A DNA stretch of 64,000 nt from an uncultured Planctomycetota bacterium (lineage in GTDB: Bacteria; Planctomycetota; Planctomycetia; Gemmatales; HRBIN36): positions 1 through 64,000 of the forward strand of contig CALFAY010000001.1 in the NCBI GenBank assembly GCA_937944855.1, read 5' to 3'. A model generated the notes under the pieces. The model was not told the origin of the DNA and did not search any database. It was given only the letters and a program-made list of their open reading frames with translations. The position numbers were made by a program, and so were the translations under genes. This document shows positions 7,676 through 16,866 of the stretch, piece by piece (positions within the stretch are counted from its first letter, which is position 1; each line of letters opens with the position of its first letter).

Positions 7676-9979
7676 TCAATCCCTGACGCATTCGGCGGCG
7701 ATTTTGCGATAGACCTCCAAAGCGGCGTCGTAGGCCGCCCGGGCTTCGGCTCGCTCCCGCTCCCGAATGCGAGGCGACTTCTCGTGCCAGCAGCGTTCGA
7801 TGGACTTCAGGCACCATTCAGCCGAGCGGCGGCTGGCCCGGATCGGCTGATCGTTGACCAGTACGAACACCGGGTTGGTGTGGCTCGACGGCAGAATTCG
7901 CAGGGCCACCCAACTGCTGATCTCGATGGGCACCTCGAACTCGACCACCTGTTCTGATCCTTCAGCCGTGATCTCCTTGCGAGCCACGGCGACGCCGTTG
8001 ACCACGAGTTCGACGGGAACTCGACGGGAATCGCCGATCCGTGCCCGCTCCAGGTCCCAGTAAGGTTTCTGCGTCCAGGGGGCGTTGCGGATGCGGTCAG
8101 TTTCCGGCGTTTGCCGGGGTTCCAGCAAAGCGACGACCACGGCCCGCGCGGTCACTTTCCCCGGACTCGTCAGACGCACTTCGCTGTCCTTCTGACCCAC
8201 GCCCAGGCCGTTGACCGTGAAATCCATCAGATGGCTTTTGCCGTCGCTGACGTAGCAGCGCCCTTTTTTGATTCCCTCAGCCCAGTCGTCGAAGTTGAGC
8301 GCTTTGCCGTCCAGATGGACATAGCTTCGGCCCAGACCTACCCGTTCTCCGTAGATGCACGGAAAGTCGGTCTCGCCGCTGATCCGACTGCGAAAGCCGC
8401 AGTTGAGCGTGTGATACCAGATGTTCAGCTCCCAGATGGCGGGCGTGTCCACCGTCGAAATGAAATCGCAGGCATTGTGGGCGAGGTCCACGAGATATTC
8501 GTTGGCTCCGATGCCGGCCATGCGGGGCACGACGTAGTTGGGCAACTCGCGGATGTCCTGCGGTCCCTCGGACGGTTCTAGGCCCCAGCCGCTATGGGCG
8601 AAACCGACCACCGCTCCCTGGCTCTTCGCCCAGCGAAGAATGGGCAGATCCCAACTTGGCCAGTCCTCAATGAGCTTGGTTCCGGGATAATCCTGCTCTC
8701 GCAACCGCAGCAGGCACAGATGGCCGCAATGACTTGACGGGAAGCCGGAGACTTCGACATCGTACCGCAGGATGTAATTCGGTTGCGAGAGAGGATGGGG
8801 TCGGCCCTCGAAGTAGCGTTTCTGATGATACCAGCACGGCCCCCAACTGAGTACGCAGCCGACGTTGAGGTCCTCGCCGAGGATGTGGCGCATCATGTCA
8901 GCAGGAGTGACGCCTTCGGTCGGGCTTTCGTAGTGAGCGCAGCCGGCAGCGTGGACGTGGTGATCTCCGCTGTACCACCCGCGGGCTGCGGGATGCACCC
9001 AGCGTTCCAGTCGGAAAGTCTCCAGGTGCATCGCGGCGTCCGGCACCGTGATGGTTTTCTTCTTGACGCGGTACTCCGGACCGCGGGTGTAGGTGACTTC
9101 GTAGGTGCCGGGCGGCAAGAGCACGCTTTCGCCGTCCTGCCGGTAGATCTGCGGGTGGAAGAAGAAATCCGGGGCGAGGCGTCGGCTCATGGCGGGATAG
9201 ACTCGGCCCTGAGAATCGCGGAAGGTGAACGCAGCCATGACCGGTTTGCCGTCGTCGTCTTTGACTTCGAGTTTGACCACCACCGCCGGGGCACATTCGA
9301 AAAGCACGTCGATCAGGTCGGACCGGGCGAGGGTTTCTGCCTCTCGTCTGGGTCCTCCACCGCGGCGGGTCAGGGCGAAACCGAGGCGGGCTTCCTTGCG
9401 ACCAGCATCACGGCTGTAGATCTGCAGAATGCGATACTCGACTTCCAATCCCGACAGCACCGGCAGGAGCGGCTGTTTGCCGAACATTTCCACGTCCAGG
9501 AAGCGGTTGGCGACCTCGCCGGCGCTGACGACCTTGGGAGCCGGATCGGCCGTGGATGGCCGATGCAGCGGAGCGGCATTGGGGCTGACAGCTTGCAGTT
9601 CCAGGCTGTGAACGCCGGAGGGATTGATGACCTTGACAAGAAACAACCGCCAGCCTTGCTGGACGAGACTCGGACGACGGGCCGGACCGGGCAGCACCTC
9701 GAGTTTGCGATCTTCACTGATGCGGACCCCGGCCAGGCAGAAAGGATCGAGCAGCCGTTGAATGGCGGCCGCGTCCTGCTCCTTGCACGCTGCTTCCAGA
9801 AGTTCCTTTCGCTCCGGGGGCATTGGTTCCCCGAGGAACTCCAGAGCGTCGGCGATGCGCTTGGCCTGGGCAGCAAGGGGTTGACCTTCGACCTGGGTCA
9901 CGACGGGCAACTCGGCCGCTGCTGTGCCGCACCACACGATCCACAAAACCACGCCTGCCCATATGCTTGACGGCTTCAT
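7676..9979 (-). CDS. Secreted CehA/McbA-like PHP-domain metallohydrolase
   Basis: A 767-residue exported protein. It begins with a signal peptide (MKPSSIWAGVVLWIVWCGTA, then AAEL). The first 330 residues are beta-rich and include a stretch (LLPPGTYEVTYTRGPEYRVK) like a carboxypeptidase-regulatory or Ig-type module. The PHP-like catalytic part starts near residue 335 with GWYSGDHHVHAAG, where the Asp and three His would bind metal. Later FAHSGWGL and ISGETDFPCIYGER also match CehA-type PHP proteins. The C-terminal 150 residues form another beta module and a charged helix. The family includes carbaryl and related esterases, but many members are uncharacterised, so no substrate can be claimed. 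First gene of a pair with the MFS transporter. Confidence 0.85.
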   Translation of the reverse strand: MKPSSIWAGVVLWIVWCGTAAAELPVVTQVEGQPLAAQAKRIADALEFLGEPMPPERKELLEAACKEQDAAAIQRLLDPFCLAGVRISEDRKLEVLPGPARRPSLVQQGWRLFLVKVINPSGVHSLELQAVSPNAAPLHRPSTADPAPKVVSAGEVANRFLDVEMFGKQPLLPVLSGLEVEYRILQIYSRDAGRKEARLGFALTRRGGGPRREAETLARSDLIDVLFECAPAVVVKLEVKDDDGKPVMAAFTFRDSQGRVYPAMSRRLAPDFFFHPQIYRQDGESVLLPPGTYEVTYTRGPEYRVKKKTITVPDAAMHLETFRLERWVHPAARGWYSGDHHVHAAGCAHYESPTEGVTPADMMRHILGEDLNVGCVLSWGPCWYHQKRYFEGRPHPLSQPNYILRYDVEVSGFPSSHCGHLCLLRLREQDYPGTKLIEDWPSWDLPILRWAKSQGAVVGFAHSGWGLEPSEGPQDIRELPNYVVPRMAGIGANEYLVDLAHNACDFISTVDTPAIWELNIWYHTLNCGFRSRISGETDFPCIYGERVGLGRSYVHLDGKALNFDDWAEGIKKGRCYVSDGKSHLMDFTVNGLGVGQKDSEVRLTSPGKVTARAVVVALLEPRQTPETDRIRNAPWTQKPYWDLERARIGDSRRVPVELVVNGVAVARKEITAEGSEQVVEFEVPIEISSWVALRILPSSHTNPVFVLVNDQPIRASRRSAEWCLKSIERCWHEKSPRIRERERAEARAAYDAALEVYRKIAAECVRD

Positions 9980-10058
9980 GGTTCATCCTCCACTGACCGA
10001 CCCTGGGGCAAGAAGCATTCTCCTGCGTTCGTGACCCGTTGTCCATTGCTCAAACGCT

Positions 10059-11123
10059 TCACAGGATCAGCATGGCGTCGCCGTAGCTGTAGAAGCGGTA
10101 GCCGGCGGAGATGGCGTGGCGATAGGCGGCGTGCATCAGGTCGAGACCCATGAACGCGGCCACCAGGGCGAGCAACGAGCTTCGTGGCAGGTGGAAATTG
10201 GTCAGGAGCACATCCACCAGACGGAACTCAAAGGGCGGGTAGATGTACAGGCGGGTTTCGCCCCGCCACGGTCGGAGCGGATCGAGCCGGGCCACGGTTT
10301 CGAGGACGCGAACACTGGTGGTGCCGACGGCGACAATCCGACCGCTGTCGTGACGGCATCGTTGAATGGCGTCCACGGCCGCCTGCGAGATTTCGCACCA
10401 TTCGCTGTGCATGACGTGGCGGGTGACATCCTCGCTTTGGATCGGCTGAAACGTGCCGATGCCGACGTGCAGGGTGACGAAAGCCCTCTGGATGCCCGCA
10501 GCTTCGAGGCCGTCGAGCAGCTGAGGCGTGAAGTGCATCCCAGCGGTGGGAGCGGCCACCGACCCCGCTTTGCGGGCATAGACCGTTTGATAACGCTGAC
10601 GATCGCCGGGACTGGCTCGGCCCTTGCGGATGTACGGCGGCAGCGGCGTGTGGCCGCAGCGCTCCAGAATCACCTCGGCGGGTTCAAACGGGTCAGGCTG
10701 GGCGAGCCAATGGCCCTCGGCAGTCTTCTCCGTCAGTTGCAGACGGACGCCGCCTTGGTCCAGTTTCACCCACTCGCCCGGCTTCGGACTGCCGCGCGTC
10801 TGCGTCAGCAGTTCCCACCGGCCGTCGGGAAGCTGCTTCAAAAACAGCCCTTCCCATTTGCCTCCGGTCTTTTCTCTTGAGCCCAGGAGCCGGGCGGGGA
10901 TCACCTTCGTGTCGTTAAGCACGAGCAGATCCCCGCGACCCAGCCAATTCGGGAGGTCGTAAACGTGTTGATCGACGAAGCGGCCCGTGGACCGCTCCAC
11001 AACCAGCAGCCGGGCATGGTCCCGTGGTTCGACCGGATGTTGGGCGATGCGGTCCGGCGGCAGGTCATAGTCCAGGGCGCTGAGCGGAAAGCCCGGCTCA
11101 CTTGAAGTTGCGGAGCCACTCAT
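10059..11123 (-). CDS. queA: S-adenosylmethionine:tRNA ribosyltransferase-isomerase
   Basis: Transfers and isomerises the ribosyl part of SAM onto 7-aminomethyl-7-deazaguanine in tRNA, giving epoxyqueuosine. Recognisable segments are LSALDYDLPPDRIAQHPVEP at the N-terminus, GDLLVLNDTKVIPARLLG, the AAPTAGMHFTPQLLDGL block, LHVGIGTFQPI, and NFHLPRSSLLALVAAFMG near the C-terminus. I use the ATG at 11123; a TTG directly before it is possible. The start lies inside the 3' end of the upstream secreted-protein gene (26-base overlap), so the two are translationally linked. It is the last gene of the XPB-pdxJ operon. Confidence 0.95.
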   Translation of the reverse strand: MSGSATSSEPGFPLSALDYDLPPDRIAQHPVEPRDHARLLVVERSTGRFVDQHVYDLPNWLGRGDLLVLNDTKVIPARLLGSREKTGGKWEGLFLKQLPDGRWELLTQTRGSPKPGEWVKLDQGGVRLQLTEKTAEGHWLAQPDPFEPAEVILERCGHTPLPPYIRKGRASPGDRQRYQTVYARKAGSVAAPTAGMHFTPQLLDGLEAAGIQRAFVTLHVGIGTFQPIQSEDVTRHVMHSEWCEISQAAVDAIQRCRHDSGRIVAVGTTSVRVLETVARLDPLRPWRGETRLYIYPPFEFRLVDVLLTNFHLPRSSLLALVAAFMGLDLMHAAYRHAISAGYRFYSYGDAMLIL

Positions 11124-11694
11124 CAAAGGCTTTCTTGTGATGGGTCACGGTCTTTTCCGGTCCCACGAGGCGAAAGAAGTACGGTCCCTTGGGGCTTTCG
11201 AAGACGACGGCGATCATCCGGTGGTCCGGCCGACGCTCGGCCTGTGGAGCCATCGGGAACGGCTTGTACAGGTAGGTCCCGGTGATGTCCAGATACGTCA
11301 CTTTCACGTCGCCAACCTTGAATTCCTCGCGCTTCGAAACCTGGTCGATGGTCCTGCCCGAGGGCGGCTCGAACATGCCCTTCCAGCGGGCGATGTTGGC
11401 CTCGACGCCGCCGCCTCCGCCTTCGCCGAAATAGAAGATGATCAGCTCGGCGTCGAGCTTGTCATCACCCTGTCGCGGCAGGACGAATTCCTTATAGCGG
11501 AACTGGCGGGGATTGTTGACTTCCTTCCACTCCGCAGGGGCGCGGGACGACAAGCCGTCGATGGAGACCAAAGCTCCTTTCTGGTTGCCCTGGGCGGCGA
11601 CGGGTTCCGACGCGATGACCATCAGCCCGAGGGCTGCCATGATTCCACAGCCGATCCCGATGCCGAAGCGGTGATTGATACGTCTGGCGTCCAT
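11098..11694 (-). CDS. Secreted protein of unknown function
   Basis: A 198-residue protein with an N-terminal hydrophobic signal (GIGIGCGIMAALGLMVIASE then PVAAQ), predicted to be exported. The mature part contains a Gly-rich loop (FGEGGGGGVEANIARWKGMF) and ends with EKTVTHHKKAFDEWLRNFK, a pattern I associate with planctomycete exported proteins of unknown role, where a small alpha/beta domain evaluates fit to substrate-free motifs. No catalytic motif is visible. It is separated from pdxJ by about 100 bp and overlaps queA by 26 bases. Confidence 0.8.
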   Translation of the reverse strand: MDARRINHRFGIGIGCGIMAALGLMVIASEPVAAQGNQKGALVSIDGLSSRAPAEWKEVNNPRQFRYKEFVLPRQGDDKLDAELIIFYFGEGGGGGVEANIARWKGMFEPPSGRTIDQVSKREEFKVGDVKVTYLDITGTYLYKPFPMAPQAERRPDHRMIAVVFESPKGPYFFRLVGPEKTVTHHKKAFDEWLRNFK

Positions 11695-11798
11695 GATGTC
11701 CTCACTTCTGTGGTCTGGCTGGCGGTTCCTGAATGTGAAGTTGCTCCTAGTGCCATGAAATAGGGAATGGGCGGGGTTGGTGCAAGCGGCGGGTCCGA

Positions 11799-12527
11799 CT
11801 AACGGCGTCGGGACTCTTCGATGATCCGCTTCATCTCGGCGACCGCTTGCCGCATGCCGACGAAGACAGACCGCGAAACGATGCTGTGTCCGATGTTCAA
11901 TTCCGCCAGGCAGGGGATGGCAGCGATCTGGCGGACGTTGTGGTAGTTGAGGCCGTGGCCCATGTGGACAGCCAAGCCTTTTTCGTGAGCATAACGGGCC
12001 GATTCGCAGACCTCGGCGAAGCGCTCACGGACCTCGTCGAGGGTCTTGGCTTCCGAGTAGCGGGCGGTCTGAATCTCGACAGCCTCGGCGCCGAGGGCCT
12101 TGGACAGTTCGATCTGCTGCGGATCGGGGTCGATGAACACAGCGACACGGATGCCGTGCGTCTGAAGCTGGCGGATGGCGTCGGCAACGGTCCGTTCGTT
12201 GCGGGCTACGTCCAGACCACCTTCGGTGGTGATTTCCTGACGGCGTTCGGGAACCAGGGTCGCCTGATCGGGACGGATCTCACAAGCGATGCGGAGGATT
12301 TCCGGCACGGCGGCCAGTTCGAGATTGAGCGGCACCTTGACCGTTTCACGGAGCAGGCGCAGGTCACGGACCTGGATGTGCCGCTGGTCTTCCCGCAGAT
12401 GCACGGTGATGAGATCGGCTCCACCGAGTTCGGCTTCGACGGCGGCCCAGACCGGGTCCGGCTCCCGGCCGCGCCGGGCCTGCCGCAGCGTGGCGACGTG
12501 GTCGATGTTCACACCGAGACGCACCAT
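11799..12527 (-). CDS. pdxJ: Pyridoxine 5'-phosphate synthase
   Basis: Condenses 1-deoxyxylulose 5-phosphate with 3-amino-2-oxopropyl phosphate to form pyridoxine 5'-phosphate in the DXP-dependent vitamin B6 pathway. The 242-residue length is standard. Family motifs are [17 protein letters not shown] at the start, [37 protein letters not shown] and [17 protein letters not shown] lies about 10 bases before the ATG, inside the last codons of the upstream helicase-associated gene, whose stop is 6 bp away, so coupling is likely. Confidence 0.97.
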   Translation of the reverse strand: MVRLGVNIDHVATLRQARRGREPDPVWAAVEAELGGADLITVHLREDQRHIQVRDLRLLRETVKVPLNLELAAVPEILRIACEIRPDQATLVPERRQEITTEGGLDVARNERTVADAIRQLQTHGIRVAVFIDPDPQQIELSKALGAEAVEIQTARYSEAKTLDEVRERFAEVCESARYAHEKGLAVHMGHGLNYHNVRQIAAIPCLAELNIGHSIVSRSVFVGMRQAVAEMKRIIEESRRR

Positions 12528-12533
12528 AGAAGT

Positions 12534-14726
12534 TCATCCTCCTGTGTCTGCCTCTGTGGTGATTCCGACTGAACGCAAAAGATCGAGCAAAGCGGGCAAA
12601 TCGGCTTGTTCCACAGCGAGCGATTTGGGGCCAAGCCGTTCCTGGATCAATCTACGGGATTCGGGCCATTGCATCAGGCCGTCGGCGACCTGGGGGTTGG
12701 GCGTCTGAAGCACGAGCAGGGGACAGACCCGCAGCGGGCTTTCGGCGTGTCCGTTGAGCAAGAGTTTGACCGCAGCAGGCGTTTCGCCTCCGGTCCGTCG
12801 TCGGAACCAGTCGTCAATCATCTGGGCCGTCAAGCCCTCTTCCCGGGCCTTTCGCAGCGAATCGGGCGTCAAACGGTACACCCGTCGGTTGTGCTCATCC
12901 CTGCGCCGCGTCTCCGAAATCAAGCTAGACGTGGCAGGGACCGGCTCAGCGAAGCGTTGCAGTTCGGTTTCGAGCAGCAGATCCGCCCGGGCCATGTCCA
13001 CGCTGAGTGTCACCCCGTCGTCGCTGACACTGACGCACTGATCCGGCGGCAGGCCGTAGTCCCGCGTCGCCATCAGGCGAAAGTGGCGGTAGTCCAAGTC
13101 ATCCTCCCGCTCGACGAGTGCCAGACGATCCGTGAGCACCACGGCGGGCAGGCCGCGGGCCAGGGCCGCCTGCAAATCGTCTGCCGAGGCAAACTCCAGC
13201 AGCGTCGCCGCGGCATAGACGGTGACTCGTTCCCGCTTGTCTGCCCAGGTCTTGAGGGCCTGTACGACGGCCGCAGGTAGTTCCCGTACTGCGTGCTGTT
13301 GAAGCACCCGCAGAATCTCGTCATGGGTCAGTCCGGTTTCCAGGCCGCGATACACGCTTTCGGGAGTGAGTTGCAGGGTACAGGCGGCACCCAGGCTCTT
13401 CCACTCGCAGAAACGGCTCAACTGCCCGATCAGCTCCGGCCTCAGACCTTGCCGATAGGCGATGATCTCCAAGTTCGGCTGGACCAGAAGTGTCTGGGGA
13501 TACTGGGGCAGCGACGGCAGCGGTCCCAGGCCGAGCACGCCCCGGCCCAAGGCAGTGAGGCGGACGAACCACATTTGCCCGGCGTCCTGGGCCGCTTCAA
13601 TCAATCGCATCGGAAAGGCGAAACCGAGCAGGAACGCCCGCAGCCAGTCGCTTAAAGAGGAGGGGATCGAGGACGCGGCTTCGTCGTCGCTTTCGGTTTG
13701 CTTGGGCTTCCAGCGGGGATGGCGACAGACTAGCCAAGCAGAGAGGTCGTCCAGGCTGCACCATTTTTCCGCTTCGATCTGGGCCAGGGCGGTCAGGAGG
13801 CCGATGCCAGCCGACATCGGCCAGAGAAGTTCCAGTGGAGCGGGATTGAGGTAGGAATCGTTGACCAGCGATTCGACCTCGTATCCGCACGACCAGAGTT
13901 TTTCCAGGACGGTTGCCAGATCGTGCAGGAGCACTTCGGGCAGGCGTGCCACCTGCAACACAGAATCGTCGGCGTCGTACTTAATCAGCCCGGTAGCCAT
14001 GCCCCAAACGAGATACCATTTCCAGCCCGAGGGAAAATCGGTCAGGTCGGCGGGACCGGGACCATTGAGCAGTGGGTCCTCTTCAAAACGCTGGTGATCT
14101 TTCTTGAACAAGCCGCCGTACATCTTGATCCGAGGCGGATCGAACCGCGTTTTCTGCCACAGCACAGCCAGACGGAGCGGCAGTTCCAGGCCATCGGCCT
14201 CGGGAAATACCTGGAGATTTCCCTCCGGTTCGGACTCTGCTACCCGACCCAGAGAAGGCGAAATGCCCACGGCCCGCTCGCCAACACGCGGCGGCAAGAG
14301 TACGAAGTCGGTGTCGGACCGCAGGGCCTTGGGCACCCAATTTTCGAAGCGTTCAATGCCTTGCTGGTCATTCTTGGTTTCGACGAACAGCAGACCGCCT
14401 TCGCACAGGGAAAGGATCAGGTCCAGGCTGTTATTGCTGCCGGCGATGCACGCCAGTTCGAGAACGTGGGGCAGAGGCCACCGCCAGCGTCGGCCGACGT
14501 GGAGCAAGGTCAGCAGAGCGAGCGCCTCCGGGGCCAGCTGCCGAATCCGACGGTCGATGAGGGGGACGTTTTCGAAAGCGGATGCGACGCGGTCCAGGCA
14601 TTGCTTCGGGGTCAGCTTAGATCGGTCGCGGAGCAGATTCTCGACCACCCGTTTTCGCAACGTCGGCGCGTAGCGGGCCAGGGCATCGGCGAGAACTGAG
14701 GAGAAATCGGAATCCGGCTTGGTCAT
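12534..14726 (-). CDS. Helicase-associated protein (XPB/Ssl2-type helicase-conjugated domain)
   Basis: A 730-residue protein, mostly alpha-helical, without Walker motifs. A long upstream extension of the frame (to 15002) is low-complexity Arg/Ser-rich and overlaps two other genes. I therefore start at the ATG at 14726 (MTKPDSDFSSVLADALARYA), which makes an ATGA overlap with the 84-residue gene. The C-terminal half (from about residue 420: LLVQPNLEIIAYRQGLRPEL, then SVYRGLETGLTHDEILRVLQ) matches the helicase-conjugated domain that in actinobacteria is encoded next to XPB. It probably works with the XPB helicase encoded 250 bp upstream in the same operon, in DNA repair or unwinding; this role is inferred from family and position. 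Confidence 0.8.
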   Translation of the reverse strand: MTKPDSDFSSVLADALARYAPTLRKRVVENLLRDRSKLTPKQCLDRVASAFENVPLIDRRIRQLAPEALALLTLLHVGRRWRWPLPHVLELACIAGSNNSLDLILSLCEGGLLFVETKNDQQGIERFENWVPKALRSDTDFVLLPPRVGERAVGISPSLGRVAESEPEGNLQVFPEADGLELPLRLAVLWQKTRFDPPRIKMYGGLFKKDHQRFEEDPLLNGPGPADLTDFPSGWKWYLVWGMATGLIKYDADDSVLQVARLPEVLLHDLATVLEKLWSCGYEVESLVNDSYLNPAPLELLWPMSAGIGLLTALAQIEAEKWCSLDDLSAWLVCRHPRWKPKQTESDDEAASSIPSSLSDWLRAFLLGFAFPMRLIEAAQDAGQMWFVRLTALGRGVLGLGPLPSLPQYPQTLLVQPNLEIIAYRQGLRPELIGQLSRFCEWKSLGAACTLQLTPESVYRGLETGLTHDEILRVLQQHAVRELPAAVVQALKTWADKRERVTVYAAATLLEFASADDLQAALARGLPAVVLTDRLALVEREDDLDYRHFRLMATRDYGLPPDQCVSVSDDGVTLSVDMARADLLLETELQRFAEPVPATSSLISETRRRDEHNRRVYRLTPDSLRKAREEGLTAQMIDDWFRRRTGGETPAAVKLLLNGHAESPLRVCPLLVLQTPNPQVADGLMQWPESRRLIQERLGPKSLAVEQADLPALLDLLRSVGITTEADTGG

Positions 14727-14977
14727 AGTGAATGATCGAACGTCTCGTTGTGCGACGTGCCGACAACGCGAGGTGCGTGACCCATAGCCTGCAACTCCTC
14801 GACGACGGCAGCGATCCTTCCTGGACGGATGAGGAGCATCCGGTCGGTCAGCCGACCAAGCACTTGATCCGCCAACCGACGCCGGGACAGAAGTTCCTGC
14901 GCCAGCACGGCGTCTTCGGCGACGATGAGGTTGACCCGGCGATGTACCTTGACGGATATCCGTGTGCCGCTGCCCAT
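14723..14977 (-). CDS. Small conserved-looking protein between XPB helicase and its partner
   Basis: 84 residues, starting with MGSGTRISVKVHRRVNLIVA. The first half is basic with alternating hydrophobics and may form a strand-helix fold; the C-terminal part includes RIAAVVEELQAMGHAPRVVG. No known family is recognised. It begins 3 bp after the XPB stop and its stop overlaps the next start in ATGA, so the spacing on both sides supports a real gene. It could be a small subunit or regulator of the helicase, which is inference only. Confidence 0.65.
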   Translation of the reverse strand: MGSGTRISVKVHRRVNLIVAEDAVLAQELLSRRRLADQVLGRLTDRMLLIRPGRIAAVVEELQAMGHAPRVVGTSHNETFDHSL

Positions 14978-14980
14978 AGG

Positions 14981-16786
14981 CTAATCCCCGCTTTCTCGAC
15001 AACCCTGGCGGAGCAGGTCGGCCGCATCCACGATGGCGTAGCTGTAGCCTTGCTCAGTGAGGAACAACTGACGGTGGTGGGCAAAGTCGAGTTCCCGGGT
15101 GTCCCGCGTCACCAGGGTATAGAAGTGCGCTGGTTCGCCCCCGCTTTTCGGTCGCAGAATCCGCCCGAGGCGCTGCGCCTCCTCCTGCCGGGATCCGAAG
15201 GTGCCGGACAATTGAATCAACACGTTGGCGTCCGGCAAGTCGATGGCGAAGTTTCCGACCTTGGACAGAATCAGGTGCCGGACCCGACCGGCCCGGAAGT
15301 CGGCGTAGAGTTTTTCCCGTTCGGCGTTGGTCGTGCTGCCGGTGATGAGCGGTAATTGGAAGCGTCGCTGCACCTCCCGCAACTGCCGCAGATATTGGCC
15401 GATGATAAGCACCCGGGCGGAGCGGTAGCGTTTCAGGAGATAGTCCACGACTTCGAGCTTGTCGGGATTCTCGCTGGCGATGCGATACTTGGCCCGCCAG
15501 TCGGCGACGGCATATTCCATGCGTTTGTTGGCCGGGAGCGACAGACGCACTTCGGTACACTGGGCCTCGGCGATCCAGCCTTGAGTTTCCAGTTCCCGCC
15601 AGGGAATGTCGTATTTCTTAGGACCGATGAGGCTGAACACATCAGCTTCCCGCTTGTCCTCCCGCACCAGCGTCGCCGTCAATCCCAATCGCCGACGCGC
15701 CTGAATCTGGGCTGTGATGCGGAACACCGGAGCCGGGAGCAGATGCACTTCGTCGTAAATAATCAGTCCCCAGTCCCGCTCATTGAACAGGCGAAAATGC
15801 GGAAACTCGTCCCGCTCTTCGCCCTGCTTGTCGTTGGGTTCGGTGGAAGCCTCGGCTTTGTCGGAACTGTGCGCCGAGGCTTCCTGACCCTCTCCTTCTC
15901 CCTTGGCTCGATTGACCGTGCGACGGTAGGTGAGAATCTGGTAAGTGGCCAGGGTCACGGGGGCGATGTCCTTGCTCTCGCCGGTGTACTCGGCGATTTG
16001 GTCCGCGGTCAGGGTGGTCTTGTCGAGCAGTTCCCGCCGCCACTGTTTGACGGCGGTGACGCTGGTGGTCAGGACCAGGGTGGAGCGTTGCAGCAGGGCC
16101 ATGACGGCCAGGCCGACGATCGTCTTGCCCGCCCCGCAAGGCAGCACGATGACGCCGCTGCCGCCCCGCACTCCGCCGCCGGCGTAGAAGATCTCGGCCG
16201 CTTCTCGCTGGTAATCCCGGACGACGAACTGCGGGCCGCTGACCATGTTCTCCCGCAAGGCCATCGGCAGCGGAGCACCTTCGGTGTACCCGGCCAAGTC
16301 TTCGGCGGGGTACTCGACGGCAATGAGGGCTTGTTTGAGGACGCCGCGGAATGCCGGATCGACACGGTAACTGTGGCTGTCGAGCCGCTGGCCGAGATAC
16401 TGGCGAATCTTTTTGTGCCGGGAAAGCTCTTCCAGCAGCGGCCGGTCGGAGCAGACAAGTTTTAGGTGGTCCCCATCGCGCTCGAGCCGGACCCGGCCAT
16501 AGCGACTGACCATTTCCCGGAGGTAAGGTCCCAGGCTGGGCGGCAGGGGGAATTTGCTGTAGCGGGCCAGGCCGTCGAGCATTTCGTCGGCGGACATGCC
16601 GGCGGCGGCAGCGTTCCACAGCGACAGCGGTGTGAGGCGGTAAGTATGGATGTGTTCCGGGCTTTTTTCCAATTCGGCAAAGGCGGCCAGCAGATTGCGA
16701 GCGGGGACGTAGCGGGGATTGTCCACTTCGACCAGGATGGACCGATCCCCCTGGACGATGAGCGGATTGGCGGGATCGTAGCTCAT
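14981..16786 (-). CDS. XPB/Rad25-type superfamily 2 DNA helicase
   Basis: A 601-residue helicase related to eukaryotic XPB. An N-terminal domain (residues 1-200) of helicase-conjugated type precedes the ATPase. Motif I is LPCGAGKTIVGLAVMALLQ near residue 220, motif II is IIYDEVHLLPAPVFR (DEVH) near 343, and LGLTATLVREDKREADV carries the RED motif typical of XPB near 375. The second RecA domain has LILSKVGNFAIDLPDANVLI and RQEEAQRLGRILRPK. Between motifs Ia and II is a low-complexity acidic insert (about residues 285-330). XPB proteins unwind DNA in repair and transcription. It heads a three-gene module with an 84-residue protein and a helicase-associated protein. Confidence 0.95.
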   Translation of the reverse strand: MSYDPANPLIVQGDRSILVEVDNPRYVPARNLLAAFAELEKSPEHIHTYRLTPLSLWNAAAAGMSADEMLDGLARYSKFPLPPSLGPYLREMVSRYGRVRLERDGDHLKLVCSDRPLLEELSRHKKIRQYLGQRLDSHSYRVDPAFRGVLKQALIAVEYPAEDLAGYTEGAPLPMALRENMVSGPQFVVRDYQREAAEIFYAGGGVRGGSGVIVLPCGAGKTIVGLAVMALLQRSTLVLTTSVTAVKQWRRELLDKTTLTADQIAEYTGESKDIAPVTLATYQILTYRRTVNRAKGEGEGQEASAHSSDKAEASTEPNDKQGEERDEFPHFRLFNERDWGLIIYDEVHLLPAPVFRITAQIQARRRLGLTATLVREDKREADVFSLIGPKKYDIPWRELETQGWIAEAQCTEVRLSLPANKRMEYAVADWRAKYRIASENPDKLEVVDYLLKRYRSARVLIIGQYLRQLREVQRRFQLPLITGSTTNAEREKLYADFRAGRVRHLILSKVGNFAIDLPDANVLIQLSGTFGSRQEEAQRLGRILRPKSGGEPAHFYTLVTRDTRELDFAHHRQLFLTEQGYSYAIVDAADLLRQGCRESGD

Positions 16787-16866
16787 GCAACGGCCCTTCT
16801 GCTCCGAAGCGAAAATCTCATCTTAGGTTTTGCCTGCCTCGCGTTGCAAGGTCAGGTGGCTGAGAC

